Part shown: piece by piece, positions 44,352 to 51,932 of the stretch
Numbering within the stretch: position 1 is the stretch's first letter
Layout of the letters: every line of letters begins with the position of its first letter
NCBI RefSeq assembly: GCF_023242945.1
Contig: NZ_JALKFT010000019.1
Coordinates: 1-64,000, forward strand
DNA: 64,000 nt
Direction: 5' to 3'
Source: Frankia umida
GTDB lineage: Bacteria > Actinomycetota > Actinomycetes > Frankiales > Frankiaceae
The notes under the pieces: generated by a model
Databases searched by the model: none
What the model was told of the DNA's origin: nothing
The model's input: the letters and a program-made list of their open reading frames with translations, nothing else
Made by a program: the position numbers and the translations under genes

Positions 44352-46787
44352 ATGGAGAGGGCGACACTGGCGGCGCAGGCGACGCTGGCACGGGGCCTGT
44401 TCGTGCCGGCAGAACGCTGGGGCTGGGAGTTCGTCGATGGCGGCCCGCCCACACCGAGCCCGGTCGCCGAACAGCGACCGGTGTTCACACCGCCGAGGCT
44501 GCCCGATCTGCGGGCGATCTCCGACCGGCGCGGCCGGGCGCTGCGGCTGCTCTGGGTCAGAATGCTCCTGCCCGTCGCGTTCGTCGCGTTCGGCGTCCTG
44601 CTCGCCCACGACGGCGGGATCCTCTTCGTACCGGCCGGATTCGGCCTTGCCATCCTGACCGGACTACCGGTCCTGGTGCATCAGCTACGGCTCGTCCGGG
44701 CACGCAGGCGCACCGCGACGATCACGGCCAGGGCGCGGGCCGCACACGACAGGGCGACCGCGGCATGGCAGGCCGCGGTCTCGGCCCATGATCAGACCGA
44801 GCGGCGGCGGCGGGCGGCCAGCAGCGCCTTCCATCCGATCACCGCGCCGGCTTCGACTCCGCGTGTGGACGTGTTCGGTGGCGACGGCGACGGCTGGGCC
44901 AGCCTGTTGGCCACGGCTGGCGCGTCCCTGCTGGCCAGCGGGACCGGTGTGCTGCTGGTCGACCTCAGCGAACGGACGGTGGGCGGTGGTCTGGCCCGAC
45001 TCGCCGGTGAGGTCCGGTGCCCCGTCGAGTCGTGGGACCTGCCCGGCCAGCTCGACGAGGTGCGGCTGCTCGCCGGTCTGGGGCCGCGTGAGGCGGGCGA
45101 GCTCGTGGCGGACGCCTTCGAGCCGACGGGAACACGTGAACCGGATCCGCACCGTCGGGCGCTGCACGCCGATCTGATCAGCGCGGTCACCGAGGTGCTC
45201 GGGCAGGACCTGACGTTCAGCCGTCTCGCCGAGGGCCTGCGGGTGCTCGAGGGGCTCGAGGACGGCACGCGCACGACCGCGATCTCCCCCGCGCAGGCCA
45301 TGGAGCTGGTCGGGCGCATGAACGCCTTCGGACGCGGCGAGCGCATCCCCGACGAGCTGCGCTACCTGCGTTCCTCGCTGCGGGCGCTGTGCCCGCCCGC
45401 GCCAGCCGGCGCCACGGACCCCAGGGCCTGGGACGTGGCGGGAACCGGCGCCCTCGGTGCGGGGCCGGCGCACCTGGCTGGGGGACGTGCGCTGTCGACG
45501 TGGTGGCCGGTGCGTGGGTTACGGGTGATCGCGACCTCGAGCCGGACCACGGCGATCGCCCACAAGGAACTGGCCGATCGTCTCGTCGTGCAGGCCCTGC
45601 TCCGGCAGCTTCGTCGGCGGATCCAGCTTCCTGTGGCGGGGCACGACCTCGTGGTGGTCGCCGGTGCGGACGGTCTCGGGCGCCCGGTACTGACGGCGCT
45701 TGCCCGGCAGGCCGAGACAGCCGGCACGCGTCTGGTGCTGTTGTTCGAACGGCTCGCTGACGACACCGAGCGCCTGCTTGGCAGCCAGGGCGCCTCCACG
45801 ATCATCATGCGGCTCGGCAACGGCAAGGACGCGACCACCGCGGCGGAGTTCATCGGCCGCGGCCACCGGTTCGTCCTGTCGCAGGTGACCGCGCAGGTCG
45901 GCCGAAGCTTCACCGCCGGCGACAGCGACAGCGTCGGCACCCAGGACGGCACCTCCGACACCACCGGGACCAGCGGTGGTTCCGCCAGAACCTACGACGG
46001 CACCCGGCTGCTGCCCTGGTTGCAGAACTCCTCGACGAACACCGGCTGGCAGGAATCGGTGACGACCTCGCGTTCACGCACCTGGCAGCGCACCGTGAAC
46101 ACGTCGGTCAGCGACTCGACGACCGACGGTGAGACCTCCGCACGGGTCTACGAGTTCCTGGTCGAACCGACCACCGTGCAGACCCTGCCCACCACGGCCT
46201 TCCTGCTGGTCAGTGCGGTGGACGGACCAGGACGGGTCGCCATGGGCGACTGCAACCCCGGCATGGTGTTGCTGCCCGGGGTCTCTCCCGACCCGGCGAC
46301 GGGCCCCGCGGTGCCCGTCACGGTCGCCCAGGGTGGCGCCGTCGCGTTCGCCGCCGCACCAGCTCCGGCCGGGCCGCCAGCCGTCGAACGTCCGGGCGCG
46401 CCGGCGGCGCGACCGGCGGAGCCTGCGCGAGCGGTCGAGTCCACGGCCTGGCCGACAGCGGGTGGATGGTCCTCGGCCGGCTCCGTACCGGTACCTCCCG
46501 AGCTGCTCACACCGCGAGCGACGGACTTCGCCGTCCAGCCGGCCACTCCACGACGCGACATCGACGTGACGTCGCGTGCGACCTTGGGTGCGTCCGGCTG
46601 GGTGCCGGAAACCTCGCCGCTGATCTCCCAGCCGCGCCCTGCTGGCGGGCGGGCAGCGACCGGCGGGATACCACCAGAACCACCGGGCCCCTCGGCGGCA
46701 CCGGTCACCCGGCCCGCCGATGACAGCGGCGAGCGACCACTGCGCCGTGGCCGGCGACGGATCAACCCACCACGCACACCGACCTGA
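44352..46787 (+). CDS. Two-TM VirD4/TraG-like protein with a degenerate P-loop
   Basis: 811 residues, ATG at 44352 with GGGGGACGAGG upstream. Two membrane helices at about 72-115 are followed by a basic coiled coil (about 118-160). A Rossmann-like core starts with VFGGDGDGWASLLATAGASL (about 175), where a P-loop Gly-Lys-Thr would be expected but is absent, and LLVDLSE at the next strand. The region LVVVAGADGLGRPVLTALAR...ERLADDTERLLGSQGASTII...GKDATTAAEFIGRGHRF resembles the post-Walker-B part of VirD4/TraG coupling ATPases (target loop, glutamine switch and the sequence before the last helix). The C-terminal 190 residues are Pro/Ala-rich. I infer a membrane-docked pseudo-ATPase partner for the HerA-like motor. 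Similarity is by eye only. Confidence 0.6.
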   Translation: MERATLAAQATLARGLFVPAERWGWEFVDGGPPTPSPVAEQRPVFTPPRLPDLRAISDRRGRALRLLWVRMLLPVAFVAFGVLLAHDGGILFVPAGFGLAILTGLPVLVHQLRLVRARRRTATITARARAAHDRATAAWQAAVSAHDQTERRRRAASSAFHPITAPASTPRVDVFGGDGDGWASLLATAGASLLASGTGVLLVDLSERTVGGGLARLAGEVRCPVESWDLPGQLDEVRLLAGLGPREAGELVADAFEPTGTREPDPHRRALHADLISAVTEVLGQDLTFSRLAEGLRVLEGLEDGTRTTAISPAQAMELVGRMNAFGRGERIPDELRYLRSSLRALCPPAPAGATDPRAWDVAGTGALGAGPAHLAGGRALSTWWPVRGLRVIATSSRTTAIAHKELADRLVVQALLRQLRRRIQLPVAGHDLVVVAGADGLGRPVLTALARQAETAGTRLVLLFERLADDTERLLGSQGASTIIMRLGNGKDATTAAEFIGRGHRFVLSQVTAQVGRSFTAGDSDSVGTQDGTSDTTGTSGGSARTYDGTRLLPWLQNSSTNTGWQESVTTSRSRTWQRTVNTSVSDSTTDGETSARVYEFLVEPTTVQTLPTTAFLLVSAVDGPGRVAMGDCNPGMVLLPGVSPDPATGPAVPVTVAQGGAVAFAAAPAPAGPPAVERPGAPAARPAEPARAVESTAWPTAGGWSSAGSVPVPPELLTPRATDFAVQPATPRRDIDVTSRATLGASGWVPETSPLISQPRPAGGRAATGGIPPEPPGPSAAPVTRPADDSGERPLRRGRRRINPPRTPT

Positions 46788-46858
46788 ACCCAGCTCGCCC
46801 TGAACCCAGCTCGACCTGCACCCAGAGCGCCGCTGAACCCGGCTTGCCAGCCGCCAAA

Positions 46859-46868
46859 TTATCCACAG
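46859..46868 (+). promoter_or_regulatory. Perfect DnaA-box-like site
   Basis: TTATCCACAG matches the consensus DnaA box TTATCCACA exactly. Its TCCACAG part begins 56 bp before the start of the AbiEi-like gene, the same distance as in front of the decayed gene at 13687 (57 bp). Confidence 0.5.
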
Positions 46869-46917
46869 TCAAAAGAAGACCCTGGATCAACACCAGAACA
46901 ACCATCATTGTCGACTC

Positions 46918-47841
46918 ATGGCCCATAACCCTGGCCGACTCTCCTGGCAGGAGATCGCCACCATCCAGGCCGGCGTGATCACAGTCCGCGATGCGGTCGC
47001 CGCCGGTGTCCCCCGAACCGAGATCCGCCAGCACGTCGCCGACGGGCGCTGGCGACAGCCCTACCGCGGTGTGCTGATCACCGAGCTGACCGCGGTGGGC
47101 GACATGCAGCGCCTGTGGGCGGCGATGGAAGCCGTCGGCCGCGACGGCGTGCTGGCCGGCGCCGCGGCGGCTTCGCTCGCCGGGCTGGCCGGCCACGCCG
47201 ACGAACCGGTGACCATCCTGGTGCCCACCGCCCGCCGCATCACGGCACCCCCGGGCATCGTCGTGCGGCACAGCGCCCGCCTCGAGCAGGCCGATCTCGA
47301 CGGCTGGCGGCTGCCCCGTCGCACCAGGCCCAGCCGATCCGTCATCGACATGGTCGAGTGGGCTCCCTCCCAGGCCGCGGCGGTGTCGATCCTCGGCGCC
47401 GCGGTGTCCCAGGAGGTGGTGACGCTGCGCGGGCTACGGGACGCGCTGGCCCGGCGTGGCCCCATCACGCGCCGGACCCTGATCGCCGAGACGCTCGACG
47501 CGCTTGAGGTCGACGCGCCCCGGCTGGCCGAGGCGATGTTCCGCCGCCTCGAACAGCACCACCGGCTGCCGGTCGCCCGCTACCTGACCGACGGCCCGCC
47601 CGACGAGCCGACCTCGCAGCTGCGCGTCTGCTTCGACCCGTGGCCGGTCCAGGCCGAGGTCGTGCCCATCCTCGGTCCGCCCTGCACCGTCGATGACAGT
47701 GCGGGTCACCTCGTCGTCCGCCTGCCCACGCGGATGCTGCGGGAGACACCGGAACAGGCCGTCACGTTCGTCACCGGGGCGTTGCGCAGGCGGGGATGGG
47801 TGTCGACCCTCCCCGCCCAGGACGCCGCGCTGGCCTCATGA
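46918..47841 (+). CDS. AbiEi-like protein (type IV antitoxin N-terminal domain), no toxin
   Basis: 307 residues. The N-terminal winged helix (WQEIATIQAGVITVRDAVAA, TEIRQHVADGRWRQPYRGV) matches AbiEi-type antitoxins and many solo actinobacterial proteins. The middle part (SLAGLAGHADEPVTILVP, TRRTRPSRSVIDMVEWAP) is the usual AbiEi-like core. The C-terminal part (SQLRVCFDPWPVQAEVVPIL) is where relatives have a Vsr-like nuclease, but the typical Asp...Glu-x-Asp-Gly...His residues are not present. No AbiEii-like nucleotidyltransferase toxin is adjacent. It may be a solo regulator. No ribosome binding site is visible upstream of the ATG, so the message could be leaderless. Confidence 0.7.
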   Translation: MAHNPGRLSWQEIATIQAGVITVRDAVAAGVPRTEIRQHVADGRWRQPYRGVLITELTAVGDMQRLWAAMEAVGRDGVLAGAAAASLAGLAGHADEPVTILVPTARRITAPPGIVVRHSARLEQADLDGWRLPRRTRPSRSVIDMVEWAPSQAAAVSILGAAVSQEVVTLRGLRDALARRGPITRRTLIAETLDALEVDAPRLAEAMFRRLEQHHRLPVARYLTDGPPDEPTSQLRVCFDPWPVQAEVVPILGPPCTVDDSAGHLVVRLPTRMLRETPEQAVTFVTGALRRRGWVSTLPAQDAALAS

Positions 47842-48025
47842 GCCGCCCGGGCCGGGCTCCGGCCTGGTAGTCGCCTCACCCGTGCCCGCCCGCCCATCGG
47901 GTTCCGGCTCGCCACGCCGACGCCAGGACCCGATGGGCGACGGCGATGCAGGTCACGGTGGGCGATCGGGGCCGTGGGGTTGGCGAAGGACTGAACGTGC
48001 CGTACTTTTGGGCGAACAATGCGGG

Positions 48026-48118
48026 AGCTTCCACCCGAGGAGGCTGAGAGGGCGGCTGGGCATCAGCCCGGCGCCGCCGACCGCCTGAACCTGTCCGGGT
48101 AATGCCGGCGTAGGGAGT
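48026..48118 (+). ncRNA. TPP riboswitch (thi element)
   Basis: It contains the two conserved halves of the thiamine pyrophosphate aptamer: GGCTGAGAGG (48042-48051) and GAACCTGTCCGGGTAATGCC (48087-48106) followed by GGCGTAGGGAG. The P3 stem GGCGGC...GCCGCC with an inner CTGGGC/GCCCGG pairing separates them. P1 can form between CTTCC (48028-48032) and GGGAG (48113-48117). That GGGAG is also the ribosome binding site of the next gene (GTG at 48123), so TPP binding should hide it directly and block translation. Confidence 0.95.
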
Positions 48119-48122
48119 CATC

Positions 48123-49103
48123 GTGGTCGGGCGCCGCCGCCGCACAGCCGAAGCACGCCCGAGCAGCGCACCGCCCGACCCGGTATCACCGTCCGATCTG
48201 GTACCGCCGTCCGATCCGGGTATCGAGCTGGCCGGCATCCGCCGCGGTTTCGGTGACACCCTCGCCGTCGCCGATGTCGATCTGCGCGTCGAGCCCGGCA
48301 GCCGCCTCGGGATCGTCGGGCCAAGCGGGTGCGGCAAGTCGACGTTGCTGTCGATCGTCTGCGGGTTGGACGAGCCGGACGCCGGGCGGATCAGTGTGCT
48401 CGGTGCCACCGCGGCGCCGGGCCGCCTCGCCCACTGCGCGTGGATGCCGCAGCAGGATCTGCTGCTGCCGTGGCGCAGCGTCCTGGCCAACGCCCGCATC
48501 CCGCTGGAGAACCAGGGCCGTGGCCGCGAGGAGGCGTCGCGGGAGGTCTGGCCGCTGCTGGAGCGGTTCGGTCTCGCCGACTTCGCCGGGCATCGACCGG
48601 CCGCGCTGTCCGGGGGGATGCGCCAGCGGGTGTCGTTCCTGCGGACGCTCGCCGCCGGCAAACCGGTGCTGCTGCTCGACGAACCGTTCGGCGCGCTCGA
48701 CGCGATCACCCGTGCCGACCTGCAGGACTGGCTGCGTTCGACGCTCGTCGGCGAGCCGCGCACGGTCCTGCTCGTCACCCATGACGTCGAGGAGGCGCTG
48801 CTGCTGTGCGACCGGGTCGCGGTGATGTCCGCCCGCCCCGGCCGGATCGTCTCGACCTTCGACGTGCCCACCTTCGACAGCGGCCCCACCGCCGGCAGCC
48901 CAGTCGTCGCCACCCCAACCGTCGGCGCCGGGAACGGCCACACCGCGGGTTCGGTGCGGCGGGCACGCCTGGCCGACCCCCGGTTCATCGCCCTGCGGGA
49001 TGCCGTTCTTGCCAGCCTGGAGCGGGCCCGCGAGCCGGAGGGGCCGGACCGGGACGCACCGCGCTTCCGGGGCGGCGTGGCGACACCGGAATCCGTGCGA
49101 TGA
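48123..49103 (+). CDS. thiZ: ABC transporter ATPase for thiamine-pyrimidine precursor
   Basis: 326 residues. Walker A VGPSGCGKSTLLSIV, signature LSGGMRQRVSFLR, Walker B VLLLDEPFGALDAIT and H-loop LVTHDVEEALLL, as in nitrate/taurine/ThiZ-type importers. A longer than usual C-terminal tail follows (about 235-326). First gene after the TPP riboswitch, whose P1 stem contains its ribosome binding site. With the next two genes it imports hydroxymethylpyrimidine or its formylamino derivative for thiamine synthesis. Confidence 0.93.
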   Translation: MVGRRRRTAEARPSSAPPDPVSPSDLVPPSDPGIELAGIRRGFGDTLAVADVDLRVEPGSRLGIVGPSGCGKSTLLSIVCGLDEPDAGRISVLGATAAPGRLAHCAWMPQQDLLLPWRSVLANARIPLENQGRGREEASREVWPLLERFGLADFAGHRPAALSGGMRQRVSFLRTLAAGKPVLLLDEPFGALDAITRADLQDWLRSTLVGEPRTVLLVTHDVEEALLLCDRVAVMSARPGRIVSTFDVPTFDSGPTAGSPVVATPTVGAGNGHTAGSVRRARLADPRFIALRDAVLASLERAREPEGPDRDAPRFRGGVATPESVR

Positions 49104-50068
49104 GCGGCCGGTCGGACAGCGGCCGCTCGACGCGGGCGCTGTGGCCCGGTGTCGTGGTCGGCCTGGTGGTGCTGGGCTGCTGGGACTTCGTCACCCGGGT
49201 GCTGCGGGTCGAGGAGTACATCCTGCCCGCACCGGACCAGGTCGCCTCGACGCTGGTGCGCCGCTGGAACGACACCCTGGCAAGCGCCACCTGGGTGACG
49301 GCGAAGGAACTCGTCGCCGGATTCGCCCTGTCGCTCGCCGCGGGGCTCGGCATCGGCTGCGCCCTGCACTTCTCCGCTGTGGCACGGCGCGCGCTGTACC
49401 CGCTGCTGATCGGCTCGCAGACGATCCCGATCGTGGTGATCGCGCCGATCCTCGCGATCGTGTTCGGCTACGGGATCACCCCGAAGCTGATCCTGGTCGC
49501 GTTGATCTGTTTCTTCCCGGTGGTCGTCGGTACGCTCGACGGCCTCGCCTCGGTCGATCCGCGGCTGGTGGCGATGATGCGCACGCTGCACGGCGGCCGG
49601 CTGGCGATCTTCGTCCGGGTGGAGTTCCCGGCGGCGCTGCCCTCGGTGTTCACGGGGCTTCGGCTCGCCGCCGCCTACGCGGCCACCGGGGCGGTGTTCG
49701 GCGAGTACTCCGGTGCCGCCGACGGACTTGGTCATGTGATGCGCCAGGGTGTGCCGCAGTTGCAGTCCGACCTGGTGTTCGCGGCGATCGTCCTGCTCAC
49801 CGCCATGTCGGTGGCGCTGTTCGCCCTGGTGTGCGCGGCCCAGCGGCTGCTCGTCCCCTGGCATCGTCCCGCCAGCACGCATGCCACCGCCGGCACCCGC
49901 CCGGGCGGGAACGGAATCCGGGCGGGCGGGGGCCGCGCGCGTGCCATGCGCCGCGCTGGCGGCGATCGTGCCACCGCCCGTCCCGACGGCGCTGGGAATC
50001 CTCCCGCCGCCCCGGTCGACGGGGTCCGCACCACTGTCTGTTCGGCCCGAGAAGGGAACGTTCGATGA
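49100..50068 (+). CDS. thiX: ABC transporter permease for thiamine-pyrimidine precursor
   Basis: 322 residues, ATGA overlap with the ATPase gene. Six predicted membrane helices in the first 260 residues and the EAA-type loop (MMRTLHGGRLAIFVRVEFPA, GLRLAAAYAATGAVFGEY) that contacts the ATPase. The last 60 residues are Arg/Gly/Pro-rich and probably disordered. It belongs to the SsuC/ThiX permease family. Confidence 0.92.
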   Translation: MSGRSDSGRSTRALWPGVVVGLVVLGCWDFVTRVLRVEEYILPAPDQVASTLVRRWNDTLASATWVTAKELVAGFALSLAAGLGIGCALHFSAVARRALYPLLIGSQTIPIVVIAPILAIVFGYGITPKLILVALICFFPVVVGTLDGLASVDPRLVAMMRTLHGGRLAIFVRVEFPAALPSVFTGLRLAAAYAATGAVFGEYSGAADGLGHVMRQGVPQLQSDLVFAAIVLLTAMSVALFALVCAAQRLLVPWHRPASTHATAGTRPGGNGIRAGGGRARAMRRAGGDRATARPDGAGNPPAAPVDGVRTTVCSAREGNVR

Positions 50069-51081
50069 TCTCGCCGCGCCTGCGCCGGCTGACCCTCCCA
50101 GCGGCCGCACTGCTCGCCGTCGTCCTCACCGCCACGACGGCGTGTGGTTCCGACGATGACGCGGGCGGCGCACAGCGAGCAGCCACGGTGCTGCTCGACT
50201 GGGAACCCAACCCGGACCATCTGGCCCTCTACGCGGCGCTGGACGGCGGTGACTACCGGGATGCCGGGCTCAACGTCACGCTGCGCTCGCCGTCCGACCC
50301 GTCCGATCCGTTGAAGCTGGTCAGCACCGGCACCGTTGACCTGGGCATCTCCTACGAACCCGAGGTGATCATCGGGGCGGCGCAGAAGCTCGACGTGGTG
50401 GCGGTGGGCGCGCTCGTCCCGACCGCCCTCAACTCGATCATGGCGATCGGGTCGGCCGGTATCACCAGCGCCGCGGATCTCGCCGGCAAGACGATCGGCA
50501 CCGCGGGGCTCAGTACCGACGAGGCGTTCCTGGATGCCATCGCCCGCGCGAACAGGATCGATCCGGCGTCGCTGCACCGGGTGGACGTCGGCGCCGACCT
50601 GCTTCCGGCGATGATCTCGAAGAAGGTCGACGCGACGCTCGGCGCCTACCGCAACGTCGAGGGTGTCACGCTCACCGCCCGCAACCTGGCACCGAAGGTC
50701 ATCCCGGTGACCGACGCCGGCGTGCCGCAGTACGACGAGCTCGTGATCGTCGCCAAGCGGAGTCGACTCGCCAGCGACCCGGCCTACGCCACCCTCGTGC
50801 GCGACTTCCTGCGGGCGACCGCCGCCGGCAACGAGAAGGCGCTCGCCGATCCGGAGCAGGCGAGCGAGACGCTGCGCGACGCCGCCGACGGCTACGACCC
50901 CAAGCTCCTGCCCACCATGATCAAGGAAACGGCGCCGCTGCTGCGCAACCCGGATGGCTTCGGCCGGATGGACGTCGCCGACTGGACGTCGTTCATCACC
51001 TGGATGCGCACGGAGAAGCTGATCACGTCCACGGTCGCGGCCGCGGACGTCGTCACCAACCAGTACCTGCCCGCCCGGTGA
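50065..51081 (+). CDS. thiY: THI5/NMT1-like substrate-binding lipoprotein
   Basis: 338 residues, ATGA overlap with the permease gene. Signal peptide with lipobox ATTAC at about 23-27, so it is anchored to the outer face of the membrane. The THI5/NMT1 fold starts with VLLDWEPNPDHLALYAALDG, followed by SDPLKLVSTGTVDLGISYEP and AAMISKKVDATLGAYRN-type motifs. ThiY proteins of this fold bind N-formyl-4-amino-5-aminomethyl-2-methylpyrimidine, a breakdown product of thiamine. The tenA gene that follows completes that salvage route. Confidence 0.93.
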   Translation: MISPRLRRLTLPAAALLAVVLTATTACGSDDDAGGAQRAATVLLDWEPNPDHLALYAALDGGDYRDAGLNVTLRSPSDPSDPLKLVSTGTVDLGISYEPEVIIGAAQKLDVVAVGALVPTALNSIMAIGSAGITSAADLAGKTIGTAGLSTDEAFLDAIARANRIDPASLHRVDVGADLLPAMISKKVDATLGAYRNVEGVTLTARNLAPKVIPVTDAGVPQYDELVIVAKRSRLASDPAYATLVRDFLRATAAGNEKALADPEQASETLRDAADGYDPKLLPTMIKETAPLLRNPDGFGRMDVADWTSFITWMRTEKLITSTVAAADVVTNQYLPAR

Positions 51082-51878
51082 GCGAGCCGGTTCACCTACC
51101 GGCGCCCGCGGCGGGCCAGCCCTGCGACCTCGGTGGCTTCGCCGCCGTGCCCGGCGTCGCCACGCCCGGGTCGTTCACCGCGCAGCTGTGGACGTCGACG
51201 CGGGAGATCTACCAGGCGATCCTGCGCCATCCGTTCCTCACCGGGCTCACCGACGGCAGCCTGCCCCGGTCGGCGTTCGGCCGCTTCATCGTGCAGGACA
51301 CCCATTACCTGCGCGACTACGCACGGGCGTTGGCGGTGTGCGCGGCCAAGGCGCCGACCGAAGCGGATGTGCGCGCCCTGGCCACCGACGCCGCCGATGC
51401 CATCGCCGCCGAACAGGCGATGCACGCCGACCTGCGTCAGGCCCTGGCCGACGACGGCGACGGAGACGGAGACGGGACGTGGGGCGGGCGCGAGGACGGG
51501 GGTGGTGCGGCCGGGATGCGGGATGTCGTCGGGCCGACGACGCGGGCGTACACCAGCTATCTGCTGGCCACCGGGTACGGCGGGTCGTTCCTCGAAGGTC
51601 TCGCCGCGGTGCTGCCCTGCTACTGGATCTACGCCCGGGTGGGCGCGGAACTGCTCGCCGCGTCCTCCCCGGATCCGCTCTACGCCCGTTGGATCGCCGC
51701 CTACGGCGATCCGGCCTTCCAGACGGTGGCCGACCGGGTCATCGCGCTCACCGATCGGGTCGGCGCGCAGGCGTCGCCGACCGAGCGGGAACGCGCCACC
51801 GACCATTTCGTCGTCACCGCGCGCTACGAGTGGATGTTCTGGGACGCCGCCTGGCGCGGTGAGACCTGGCCGGTCTGA
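51078..51878 (+). CDS. tenA: TenA/thiaminase II-family aminopyrimidine aminohydrolase
   Basis: 266 residues, GTGA overlap with thiY. All-helical TenA fold: AILRHPFLTGLTDGSLP, FIVQDTHYLRDYARAL with a conserved Asp, VLPCYWIYARVG with the Cys expected to be catalytic, and YEWMFWDAAWRGETWPV at the C-terminus. It hydrolyses aminomethyl-pyrimidine to hydroxymethyl-pyrimidine for thiamine synthesis. A Gly/Asp-rich insert (about 130-155, DGDGDGDG...) is unusual and lies in a loop. Last gene of the riboswitch operon; a strong hairpin follows 13 bp later. Confidence 0.93.
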   Translation: MSEPVHLPAPAAGQPCDLGGFAAVPGVATPGSFTAQLWTSTREIYQAILRHPFLTGLTDGSLPRSAFGRFIVQDTHYLRDYARALAVCAAKAPTEADVRALATDAADAIAAEQAMHADLRQALADDGDGDGDGTWGGREDGGGAAGMRDVVGPTTRAYTSYLLATGYGGSFLEGLAAVLPCYWIYARVGAELLAASSPDPLYARWIAAYGDPAFQTVADRVIALTDRVGAQASPTERERATDHFVVTARYEWMFWDAAWRGETWPV

Positions 51879-51890
51879 CCACACCACCGC

Positions 51891-51931
51891 CCGACCGTCC
51901 CGTACCGACACGGCTGGTACGGGACGGTCGG
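51891..51931. terminator. Bidirectional hairpin terminator
   Basis: A perfect 16-bp stem (51891-51906 with 51916-51931, CCGACCGTCCCGTACC on the left) with a 9-nt loop sits in the 54-bp gap between the ends of tenA and the convergent methyltransferase gene. No T tract; stem strength suggests it stops both operons. Confidence 0.85.
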
Positions 51932-51932
51932 C

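Noticed and set aside
46859..46868. Replication origin suggested by a perfect DnaA box
   Set aside because: Only one box, with no cluster, AT-rich unwinding region or dnaA/dnaN genes; regulation of the neighbouring gene is more likely.
46918..47841. Complete type IV toxin-antitoxin system
   Set aside because: No AbiEii-like nucleotidyltransferase toxin is adjacent on either side, so only a solo AbiEi-like gene is supported.
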